Assembly (NCBI GenBank): GCA_946122785.1 | Contig: CAMGYJ010000009.1 | Coordinates: 23,967,633 to 24,031,632, forward strand | Reading direction: 5' to 3' | Length of the DNA: 64,000 nt | From: Linum tenue | Lineage: Eukaryota > Streptophyta > Magnoliopsida > Malpighiales > Linaceae | Part shown: positions 20,108 through 30,440 of the stretch, piece after piece | How positions within the stretch are numbered: the stretch's first letter is position 1 | Layout: each line of letters begins with the position of its first letter | Notes under the pieces: model-generated | Told to the model about the DNA's origin: nothing | Databases searched by the model: none | The model's input: only the letters and a program-made list of their open reading frames with translations | Position numbers and translations under genes: made by a program

Positions 20108-21689
20108 ATGTCTGGGAAGCAAGCGATGATAGCGACGGAAGAAGACAGGAATCCTATGGCAGAAGAGACGACCCCACTAAAAGGCGTGACAGATAGGAGG
20201 GTTTTCGAATCCACCAGTGACTTCAACACGGTACTGATCGAAGAAGAAGAACCGGAGATGTTGGCAAAGGAAATGCGCGCGCAAATGGCGCACAATAACC
20301 GAGCGGTGACGGAGATGCAGGGACAAATGAACCAGATTCTAGCCCTCATAACTGGAGGACACGCGCCGGCGACTGGCGCTGCGCCCAACCCCACTCCGGT
20401 GAGAAGAGAAGTGGAGCGCGCTGCTCCCCTGAACCAGGAGCCCAGGCCAAGGGCCGACCTTCCTTGAGCAACACCTCTCGCCCCTGTATCGCGCACCGGA
20501 CGACGCGCGCCGGCTGCGGAAACCCGCGATCAGACAGCCCCTCTGCGACGACATCATGATGGAACAAATCAACGGAGTACTCCCCACCCTCCCGACATAC
20601 AACGGAACGACGGACCCGGAGGACCACGTCAGCGCGTTCTGCCTCAGAATGCAGTTACAAAATTGGTCCAACGCGGCGATGTGCCGCACGTTCCCATCCA
20701 CCTTCTCGGGTCTATGCCTCGACTGGTACAACCGGTTGCCAAGTGGAATCATCGAAACATTTGAGGAGTTCATCCGCCTGTTTACCACCAAATTCGCGTC
20801 ACAGAAGAGACGCCCGCTTCACCCCAAGGCGCTCGTAGACCTCAAACAGAAGGAAGGAGAATGCTTGAGAGCTTTTTACACACGGTGGTCGAGGGTGGCC
20901 ATGGCAGTGCGCGACCTCACGCCGGAAACCGCCGCGCAACATCTAATGGATGTGACAACTAACAGCGAGTTAAGGCGCGCTCTAGCAAAGAGGCCCGTGA
21001 CCTCAACATCGGAACTAGAGTCCAAAGTGGAGAAGGCAATCACACTTGAAGAGACGTTAGGAGCGGGATCCGTGCAGAGATTCGAGCCTTCTCGTGCCCC
21101 GAGAGAGGATCAAATGCGGCGCAACCCTCCCCCCGCGGCATTCCACGGCGCCGGGGCGGCGCAGCAGAGAGGCGCCCAAGAAGACCGCATGCCACGGCGT
21201 CGATCCCCCGACCGGCGTCAGGCGAACACGTTCACGCCTCTGAACGACACGGTCAAGAACGTGTTCCATGTAATCCGAGAGAAAGGATACAGGGTCAACT
21301 GGCCCGCGCCATCGAAAGTGCCGGAGAACCGACGAAACCACAAGAAATACTGCGACTTCCACCGCGAAACGGGGCACATGACAGAAGATTGCTACCAACT
21401 AAAGGTGGAAATCGAAGCACTCATAAGAAGGGGGCACTTGGCCCACTGCGTCGCGGGGGCGGGCGACGGCGAGAGAAAGGAAAAAACTCCCCCTCCTCCG
21501 CCTAACACAGGATACGAAGAAGACGGGCGGTATGTAGTGCGCAAGGAAATTGGTGTTGTCACCGTCAAAAGTCCGCCAAGGAAGAAGACAAAAAGAGAAC
21601 GCGCAACTGAGTGCGCGTCAACCAATCGCGTCAGCGAGCGGTTGGAATTTGCCGACTCCGAATATCCCAGAGGAAAGCCGTCCGAATAA
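20108..21689 (+). pseudogene. Retrotransposon gag, one frameshift
   Basis: The frame opens at ATG 20108, runs to a stop at 20467, and continues in another frame from about 20460. That second frame carries a Retrotrans_gag domain (DPEDH, CRTFPSTFSGLCLDWYNRL, FEEFIRLFTTKFASQKR) and a Cys-x-Phe-His...Gly-His...Cys zinc-like stretch (about 21344-21400). A one-base indel near 20455-20465 explains the break. The frame stops at TAA 21687-21689, but the protease frame resumes beyond it in the same phase. Gag is the particle protein. Confidence 0.85.
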
Positions 21690-23040
21690 CCGCTCACCGT
21701 CACAGCTCTGATCGCCTCATGCAAAACGCGCCGCCTGCTTGTGGATGGGGGTAGCGCGGCCGACATCCTATTCAAGAGCACGCTCGACAAGATGGACATC
21801 GACCCAAAAAAAATCAAGCATTCTAGGGGAAGCCTATTCGGATTTTCAGGCGAGAGCGTGCCTGTGATAGGGACTGTATCCTTGCGCGTCATCATAGGCG
21901 ATCACGAACCAAGAGAACATAAGGCGGTTGAGTTCACCATCGTAGATTGCCCTTCGCCTCACAACGCGATCCTCGGGCGCCCCTTTATGTCCACCTTCCG
22001 CGCAATAGCGTCTACCTGTCATCAGAAGGTGAAGTTCCCGACAACTTCAGGTGTAGGTTGCGCGTGGGGAGCGATATGGAACAAGGCGAACGAAGTTGGA
22101 GAGAACAGCGCCAACCTGGTTGATGCGCGCATTGAGGAGGAACCAAGAGCAGAGTCCGTTGACTCAGACTTCGAGGTAGCAATAGACCCGGCGCAGCCTG
22201 AGCAAAAGGTGCGCGTCTCCACACACATACCGAACGAGGCGCTTGAACCATTGATCAAGTTGTTGCAAGAGTTCAAAGAGTTTTTCGCCTGGTCGACTGA
22301 AGACATGCCAGGGGTGCCCAGGGAGATCGCAAAACACCGCCTCGCTGTACCAAAGGAAGCCAAGCCGCGCCAACAAGGGCGGCGCACGTACACGGGCGAC
22401 AAGCTTAAAGCAATAGAGGAGGAGCTGTGGAAGCTCCTGGCCGCTGGCCTGATAAGAGAGGTGCGCTACCCGAAGTGGCTCGCCAATGTGGTGCTGGTAA
22501 AGAAAGCGTCAGGAGCATGGCGCATGTGCGTAGACTATACCACCATCAACAAGGTCTGCCCGGGAGACCCCTACCCGCTACCTCGCATCGATCAGCTGAT
22601 CGACGCCACATCAAATCACGAGACCTTGTCATTTCTCGACATGTTCTCTGGTTATCATCAGATACCAATGAGCCGCGAGGACGAAGAGAAGACGGCATTC
22701 ATGACACCATTCGGCAACTTCTGCTTCACGGGCATGCCCTTTGGCCTGAAGAACGCCGGAGCAACATATCAGCGCCTGATCAACACCGTGTTTGCAAAAC
22801 AGATTGGGCGGAACCTGGAGGCTTACGTCGATGATCTCATCGTCAAGACCAAGAGCGGAGGCTCACACATAGAGGACTTGCGCGAAACGTTTCAAGCCAT
22901 GAGGGCCAATAAATTGAGACTCAACCCATTGAAGTGCGTATTCAACGCAGAAGCGGGCAAGTTCCTCGGGTTCATGATTACTAAACGCGGCATAGAGGCG
23001 GACCCCAAACAGGTAGAAGCCATTCAGCAGCTAAAGAAGG
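21690..23040 (+). pseudogene. Retrotransposon protease and reverse transcriptase, frameshifted at the 3' end
   Basis: Same phase as gag, separated from it by the TAA at 21687-21689. Protease active site VDGGSAAD at about 21738-21761 and the ILGRPFM segment follow. RT has YPLPRIDQLIDA, FLDMFSGYHQIPM, the YVDD catalytic motif (about 22825-22836) and the FLGFMITKRGIEADPKQ segment. Near 23035-23045 the frame is lost: the next conserved block continues one frame over from 23040 on, with a few bases apparently deleted. Confidence 0.88.
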
Positions 23041-25356
23041 GAAATACAAACCCTCGCCGGAAAGATAAACGCATTGGGGCGGTTCATACCTAGATCGGCG
23101 GACAAATGCGCCCCCTTCTTTCAAACGCTGAAGAAGGGAACCAGGTTCAAGTGGACACCAAGCTGTGAGGCGGCATTCACAGAACTGAAGAAACATCTTG
23201 CATCTCCCCTTGTAATGACCGCGCCTATTGTCAATGAAAAGCTCTTTTTGTACCTTGCCGTATCGCACCAAGCAGTGAGCTCAGTGTTGGTCTCCCAAAG
23301 AGAAAATATCGAAAAGCCGGTGTACTACACGTCGCGCACCCTCAATAAGACCGAAAGAAAGTACCCCGCGATAGAAAAGGCAGCACTGGCGCTTGTCAGC
23401 GCCTCCCAAAAACTTCGGCCATATTTTCAGGCGCACGAAATTGTAGTGCTCACTAACCTTCCTCTCAAACGCATACTGAGTACGATGGACGTTGCGGGCA
23501 GACTCGTCAAATGGGCGGTCGCGTTGTTGGAGTTCGACGTCAAGTACGCCCCGCGCCCGTCCATCAAGGCACAGGTACTCGCCGATTTCGTAGCAGAAGG
23601 GGTGGTGTCAGAAACCACGGAAGAGGGAACTTGGGAAGTCAGTGTCGATGGTGCCGCGAGCAAGCATGGAGCAGGCGCCGGGGTTGTCATCCGGACGCCC
23701 CTAGGAGTAATTCACGAAGTCGCCATACGATTCCGTGAGCTGAAAACGAACAACGCTTCAGAATACGAGGCCGTGCTCGCAGGACTCAAAACGGCCAAGG
23801 AGTTGGGCGCTCAAACAGTCAAGATCATTTCCGATTCGGCGTTGGTGGTCAACCAACTCAATGGAGTCTTTGACGCCAAAGAAGACACGTTGACGCAGTA
23901 CATGCGCCAAGTGGCGGAAGCCGCGTCCAATTTCATCACCGTTACATACACACATGTACCCCGTGAAGAAAACATACACGCAGATGCGCTCTCCAAGCTT
24001 GCCACCGCAACAGACTTCGAGGAAACGCGCATGGTATGTGTACAAAAAGAGAGCCTGACCCAAGGGGAGGGCCGCATAAACGAGACGCAGCAAGCCCCGG
24101 TGGACTGGCGAACCCCCATAATCGATTACTTGTTGAGCGGGACCGTTCCAGAAGACCCGAAAGAAGCATGGGGATTAAGGCAAAGGGCGGCCAGAAGCAC
24201 AATGGTGGACAATGAATTATATAAAAGAGCGCACTCAGGGGTCTACCTGAAGTGCGTAGGCCAGGAGGACGCCCGCCGCATTGTCGCTGACCTACATGAA
24301 GGGATGTGTGGAATGCATATGGGAGCACGCAGCCTAGAAAGAAACATACTGCTCAGCGGGTACTACTGGCCACGCATAAAAAAAGACGCCAAAGAGTTCG
24401 TAGACACCTGCCACAAATGCCAACTACACGCGCGCCTTCACCACGTGCCGTCAGCGGAATTACAATCAAACATCAGTCCGTGCCCATTCGCGCAATGGGG
24501 CCTAGATCTGCTAGGTCCCTTCCCCACGGCAAAAGGAAAACGCAAGTATATAATCGTGGCGGTCGACTACTTCACGAAGTGGGTGGAGGCAGAGCCGCTA
24601 GCGCTGATCACGGCTCAACAAGTACTGCGCTTCATAAAGAACAACCTGTTAGCGCGGTTCGGCGTCCCCCAGTCGTTGGTGTTCGACCATGGCAAGCAAT
24701 TCGATTGCGCGGAAGTTATAGATTTTTGCGACCAACTGAATGTTATAGCGCGTTTCGCATCAGTCGCCTACCCGCAGGCAAACGGACAAGCCAAGGCCAC
24801 GAACAAGTCTATTTTGCACGGACTCCACACGCGTTTAGGCGAAGCCAAAGGAAGTTGGGCGGATGAGCTTCACAGTGTCCTATGGGCGCACCGTACCACA
24901 TACAAGTCAGCAACGGGCGAGTCACCCTTCGCCTTAACATACGGCACGGAGGCAGTGATACCCATCGAAACACAGATACCATCCTTCAGATTGACGCACT
25001 ACGATGAGTCCGAAAATTCCGCGGCGCGCATAACAGACCTCGACCTCTCCCAGGAACGGCGTGACACTGCTGCAGTGCGTCTAGCCGCGGGTAAAGCACA
25101 AGTGGCGCGCCACTACAACAAAAAACTACGCCCCCACAACCTGAACCAAAACGAGCTCGTTCTAAGGCGAAACTTCCGCCCGAACCCAAAGCACGGGAAG
25201 CTCGCACCCAACTGGGAAGGGCCATACCGTGTACGAGAGGTGGTAGGGGCAAACACCTTCAAACTCGATGAAGTCAGCGGTCAAAAGATTTCGAGAACAT
25301 GGAACGCACAAAATCTGCGCAGATATCGGCCAGCTGCGCCAGAGGCACCAATGTGA
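23041..25356 (+). pseudogene. Retrotransposon RNase H and integrase, catalytic Glu changed
   Basis: Continues pol in frame +1 relative to RT. RNase H: VSVDGAASK (about 23640), NNASEYE, ISDSALVVNQL and HADALSK. Integrase: the HHCC domain (HEGMCGMHMG about 24297, CHKCQ about 24411) and a DDE core with LDLLGPF (first Asp) and VFDHGKQFD (second Asp; the usual Asn is His). The third acidic position is Lys: NGQAKATNK, codon AAG 24793-24795, where the family has Glu. No chromodomain is seen. The Glu change alone should abolish integration activity. Confidence 0.88.
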
Positions 25357-25391
25357 CCGCGCCATGGAATCGATCATTGGAAATTTTGTGC

Positions 25392-25640
25392 ATCTTAATA
25401 CGCGGTAACCCCGCAATGTAATCGTGCTCCGAAAATCGAGCACATTTTGGAACTTTGGGCATCTTGATGCGCGGTAACCCCGCAATGTAATCGTGCCTTA
25501 AAAATAGAGCACATTTTGAAACTTTGGGCATCTTGATGCGCGGTAACCCCGTAATGTAATCGTATTCGCTAGTAAGAATACATACCGTCGCGGACAGAAC
25601 ATTGCGCGATAACCCCGTAATGTAACCGCGCTCAAGAACA
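25392..25640 (+). repeat. Tandem repeat (69-71 bp, about 3.5 copies) between pol and the antisense gene
   Basis: Copies begin at 25392, 25461, 25530 and 25601, each with 'gcggtaaccccg(c/t)aatgtaatcgt'. The last copy is partial. It lies just after the pol stop codon and downstream of the antisense gene's stop, i.e. between two converging coding units, where it could hold their 3' ends. Confidence 0.9.
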
Positions 25641-25877
25641 GGAGTACAAAACATTGAAGAGACAGACATGGTAAAATAAATAAAAAAGAGAGCAAAACGC
25701 AAATCAGAGGTTAAAAAGAATCAGCGAAAGTGAAAGAAATAAAATTAAACAGGAGGCGCGGCAACACTCCCAAAAGTGAATACTCGCAAAGGCAAAGAAA
25801 TCCCAGTTCACACACAAGGAAGGAAAAGAACGGTGCCAGCCAACAAAGAAATCCCAGTTCACAAACAAAGAAACAAA

Positions 25878-28247
25878 TCACACAACTATCACGTCCTCCT
25901 GGCTAACCCCCGCTTCGTCTTCAGGCGCATCCTCAGTCTCGCTCTCACTATCGTCAGAAAAAGAGCGCTTCTCATGAAAGAACTGCTTTACATGGCGCAG
26001 CATAGCAGAAGTATTCCACCGCATCCCCGGGTTCTCAGGCCGCGCCTTCTTGCGCACAGCTATAACGGTCTTCGACATACAGTCCGCGAGAACCCTGCTG
26101 AAAGCCTCAGACGAGCGGTATAACTTCACAGCGCCCTTAGTAGCAGATATCACGGCTGCGCTCTTCTCTGCCTCTAACTCAGAGCGGAGTTTGGCGATTG
26201 CCGCGTCATGCTCCCCAGCCAACCGCGCCTTCTCTTCATCAATCTGCTTGTTGGCCTCCTCCCAAACTTCTCGCCTCACCTCATCACAAGCAGCTCTCTT
26301 CTCAGCCTCAAGATCTGACTCCAACTTCGATTCCAACTCCCCAACTTTCAGCAACGCATCATCGCACTTCTTCACCACCTCGGAATACCGGCGCTCCGCA
26401 TCGGTAACCTTCCCCTCCAACTGTTTGGCGCGCCCGGACTCAGCGGTAAGCTGAGTAGTCAGGTCATCCCTTTGCTTCTGGGCGAGGAAAGTCGCCAACA
26501 AACCCTATAGTAGTCAAGGCATTAGAAGCAAACAAACAGACAAACATAAGAAGAGGAGCGATGACAGGATCAGCGAATGCGAAAACTCACGGCAAATAGA
26601 GCCTGGGACAAGTCTCCAAGCGGATCGCCCCTGTCCATCCGAGAAGGAATCGTCAGCGCGGGACCCACTGCCTTAAGAGCGCTCTTCGCCGCCGTGAGAG
26701 ATTGAGCGGCACCCGAATGAATACGGACATCGCGCATGGACGTGGGGAGAAGGTCGCCAAACCCCGTCATCGCAGGAAGAGTCTGCTGGACGGCACGCCC
26801 AACAGACCCGCTCCCACTGGCGCCACTAACCCCCCTGTCCGGTCGGGGCGACTTCATCTTCCCGCCGTCGACTACCTGCACCTCGACAGGCCCCTTCTTC
26901 TTACCACCGTCACCAGTGTCATCTTCAATGCGCGCCTTCTTAGCCGCAATGGCCTCGTCCGCCTGTGAATCCCGTTTCTTACCAGCGCGCGACGTCTTCT
27001 TTGGCTTGGGCTCGTCCTCGGTCGTGATCATGCTCGCCACGGTTGCATAGTCGACACCTACAACAAGCATGTGTAAGAATTACATTAATACGGAGTGCAT
27101 AAATCACACAAAAGAGAAACTAACCATCACGATATAGCTCCGCCAGCAAGGGAGCGCGCGCCTCCTTATCGTAGAGATTGATCTTCTCATCCAGGAGCAT
27201 TTCATAGTGCGCGTTTAGCCCACTATACGCCCCTACATCCGATTCGAACCGTCTAATGTCTCCAACGGACCAAGGAGACATTATGGGCGCGTACTCACTT
27301 GACCACTCCTCAGGCACGGGCTTGATGTAGAAGAACCTGCTGAACCACGGCTTGTCTAACTTGGGCGAGCCATACACATAGCCGCTATTACGTCGATCGC
27401 GCCTCTTCACACAGATACCAGTTGCCTTCTCAGGCACACGCATCTTATAACACTTACGGAAGAGACCGTACGACGGCGGGATATTACACCGCCTACAAGC
27501 CAACCGAAACATGCACGTGTGTAGGATGACGGAGGGGGAGAACCGTGCAAGAGAGCACTTGATAACACGCAAGAGCGCGCACAAAATCGGCTCCAACGGG
27601 AACTTCAACCCCATCCGCCAGTACTCGGTATAAACGCCTACCCACCCCTCGGGACAGTTCCCAATCCGGCTACGCGCACTAGGAACTGCGTACTTCCAAT
27701 GAGGCGGAAGACCGAGCCCGCGTACAAGACGTTCCACGTCAGGCCTTCCTAGCTCCGATACAATATCCGGGCCGCGCAACAAGTTATCAGACGGCACCTT
27801 CCCGTCTTCAAACATATCTGACCACTCAACAATGGTGTACTGCGCCCCTATTCCCCCAACCCCGAGCCGACTAACGGCTTCCGTTACGCGCACTAGTGGC
27901 GCGGAGGGTCCGGGCTCAGCGGGGCGGTCTGACTCAGTCTCAGATATATCAAGAGAGTTCGACCTCCCCGGCGAGTCACCCCCATCGCGGCGATCCACCA
28001 ACATCCCGCGGGGGGCATCGCCCGACCGAGATGTTCCTTCCCCAGATGGCTCGCGCGGCGGATCACCACCACTATGCAGCAGTTCAACAGCGCCACCCGA
28101 GCCAAAGGAGGGCGTGTGAGGTAAATCGCCGCCAAACAAAGCCCCGTCCAAACCGGATAAATCAAATGAGGCATCAGATAGGTTAAACACGTTACCTTCT
28201 TCGTCGAAGTCGACCAGAACCTCGGGTATCTTCTTCTCCTCAGCCAT
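25878..28247 (-). CDS. Spliced antisense gene of the Tat element (Transposase_28-like, 738 codons)
   Basis: Minus-strand exons: 28247-27125, 27057-26591 and 26504-25878. Introns are GT-AG (67 and 86 nt) and the phases join to one frame of 738 codons plus stop. The ATG at 28245-28247 (MAEEKK) was chosen over upstream non-ATG codons. The N-terminal part is acidic/Ser-rich; the middle (GLPPHWKYAVPSARSR, WVGVYTEYW, GLKFPLEPI, PKLDKPWFSRFFY) resembles the 'putative gypsy type transposon' family (Pfam Transposase_28). A basic nuclear-signal-like stretch follows, and the last exon is a long Glu/Lys/Ala coiled coil with an acidic tail. Antisense ORFs between pol and the 3' LTR are known in Tat-type elements (Retand, Grande); their role is unknown. 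Unlike gag-pol, it is intact. Confidence 0.82.
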
Positions 28248-28376
28248 CGCGCGCGACTCAGAGAACAAAAATAACCGGAAGGAAAGAGGTCGAAGATGAA
28301 GGAGAAGCAACAAACCGTAAGAAAAAGAAAAGTGAAGCCAGAAGAAGAGTAAAATGGATAATGAGAGGGATCACCC

Positions 28377-28384
28377 TTATATAC
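28377..28384 (-). promoter_or_regulatory. TATA box of the antisense gene
   Basis: Minus-strand TATATAAG lies about 130 nt upstream of the antisense ATG, in sequence outside the LTR, so the antisense gene appears to have its own promoter. Confidence 0.55.
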
Positions 28385-28830
28385 TAACGAAAAAGTAGAC
28401 GAGCCGTTAGGTGACGCATCGAAAAACGCGAAATATGTCGATTCGCAATCCCGAACATGATTGCAAGCCGCCTCGGCAAAAACAATCCCGCCGCCGAAAA
28501 ATTTCAAATTTCAAATTAACCGCCCCGTAAACCACTAATGGTGAGACACGTGGCACGTGAAGCGGACACATGTGGTCAGAGACCCTTCACATCCCAGCGT
28601 AGCAGAAGCTAGCCCTAGGACCTATCCCCGCTAGGGAGGCATAAGCCCTTCGCGTCCAAAGCAACGCGCGCAAACATACGCACGCCGCATTTATCAGCTG
28701 CGGTCTCGCACGCTAAAAGAGAACGCGCCAACCACTTTGTGCTTGGCACGGCGCTTGGGTAACGCGTAGCTCTAGAACGTGCGCTCAACACCAAGACTCG
28801 CGGGAACAGGCCCCATGTGCTAGCTCCTGC

Positions 28831-28841
28831 TGGGGGGCAAT
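28831..28841 (+). promoter_or_regulatory. Polypurine tract
   Basis: 'tggggggcaat' immediately precedes the 3' LTR, the expected place for plus-strand priming. The core is short (six Gs). Confidence 0.7.
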
Positions 28842-29199
28842 TGTTGGGGTCGGAGACTAAGTCGTGGCGCGTCCAAGATTTGTGCGCGAATACCTTCGCG
28901 CGCATGCGCACGACACGGGTAGCACCAAAAGTGTCCGACAACCGGTCCCACCACCTGTACGGCTCACCTACCCTGACGAAGGTATAAATACAGCCTTTAT
29001 GACGGAGAGAAGGGGATCAACCAGAAAGGGACGAAACCATTCTCTCTCTAACTTTCTCTCTCTACGAACCTTCATTGTAACCTGTTCATTCTCCCAACAC
29101 ATCAATAAGATAATCTATTTGGCACGCTGCTTACCCCACACTTCTCACACTCCTTTATACTTAGTGTTTCCCTCCTACCCCACCAGCGAGACATAAACA
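28842..29199 (+). repeat. 3' LTR of the young Tat-type element
   Basis: 358 bp, identical to the 5' LTR except C at 28897 for T at 19779. Confidence 0.95.
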
Positions 29200-29966
29200 C
29201 ATGGAATAAAATGTCTTAACCAAACCGTCCAAATTAACACGAAAACCAAATTAACCAAACCAAAGTTTAATTGGTTTGGTTAATTGGATAATCGGATTAA
29301 CCAAATAATTAACATAACATTACATGAAAACAATTATCATATTAATGAATAAAACATAACCATATGTTATTACTATCATAAACTATCATTATATATAAGC
29401 AATAATAATAAGACTAACCACCCATGATTATCATCATCATTCGAGTTAATACACCATTCATCATCTCTGCACCTAATATAGTTAGCTTACAACAAACCCT
29501 TAACATAAATATTAAATACATACCAATACCACTCATCAGGAAGTTAAAGCTCCCCTACAAAACACTTAAACTATAGATAGTTTGAGTTGACTGTCATGGT
29601 ATTTTACGTAATTCTAAAGTCTAGTAACTGTCCAAAATGTTTTGGTTTAGTAAATAGGCAACTCATTTAAATTTTTACCCATGATGCTTTGGTTTGTTGT
29701 GCACATGGAAATATAATAGGGAATCACGAAAGTTTGGTTTGGTTGGTTGCATGGAAGTATAAATAATTTTGTATATTAGGTGTATCATTAATTGGTTAAT
29801 TGGTTTCATTGGTTAGCAGTGTTGAAACCAAACCAAACCACCAAAACCAAATAAGCTAAATTGTTTAACCAAACCAAACCAATTATCCAAATTAACCAAA
29901 CCAAATTAACCGAATGCTACCGGTTAACCATGGTAACCAATCCGTTAGAACACCCCTAAGTGTAAG

Positions 29967-30440
29967 TGTGGCATCATGGAAATTTTTCATAGAAAGTCTA
30001 GTAATTTGAGAAAATTCTTTAAAAAATAAAAAGAGATGTTTCATATACCAAGCCCTGTAGTTGTGTGCAACAGATTTTGGTTGTTGTAGTGTTTAGTGTT
30101 TGCACTAAAATACTTTAATCAAATTAGTTAAATACAAGAGGTTAAATTACTTAATACGATCAAACTAATCATAACATATTGAAACAAATTAAACTAGGTT
30201 CTATTTATGGGATGTTTGGACTCAAAATAGTCAAGCAACTATAATCGTTATTCACCAACATCAAAGTTCAAAGTGGCTAAGGGGTGATCACAGGACACGA
30301 GGATAAGAACCAAGTCTTCTGTCTTCTTCAGCTTCAGCTTCAACAGTACACAAGAAGATTAGGGAGAGATCATACAAACAATTGGTTTTCATACTCAAAC
30401 TGTCATACAAAATACTTACGAGTCCCTACATAGTAGGGCA
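29967..30440. other. Intergenic, A/T-rich; no feature seen
   Basis: No open frame or repeat structure recognised. Ends with the GCA target site of the CACTA element. Confidence 0.5.

Larger units (their letters stand above)
19724..29199 (+). mobile_element. Young full-length Tat-type Ty3/gypsy retrotransposon (9476 bp)
   Basis: Two 358-bp LTRs (TGTTGGGG...ATAAACA) differ at one position (T at 19779, C at 28897). It is flanked by a perfect 5-bp duplication CATGG (19719-19723 and 29200-29204). Internal order: PBS, gag, protease, RT, RNase H, integrase, a short tandem repeat, a spliced antisense gene, polypurine tract. The gag-pol frames are broken by two frameshifts and an in-frame stop, and a catalytic integrase residue is changed, so it looks recently inserted yet unable to move by itself. 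Confidence 0.95.
19657..29958. mobile_element. hAT element split by a nested LTR retrotransposon
   Basis: Perfect 8-bp target duplication AGTGTAAG at 19649-19656 and 29959-29966. Terminal inverted repeats are TAGGGGTGTTCAAATGGTTACC and the complement of ...GGTAACCAATCCGTTAGAACACCCCTA. The element proper is only 19657-19723 plus 29205-29958 (about 0.82 kb with the single target copy); the rest is the retrotransposon at 19724-29199. The hAT body is rich in 'aaccaaacc' and has no ORF, so it is non-autonomous. Confidence 0.9.
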
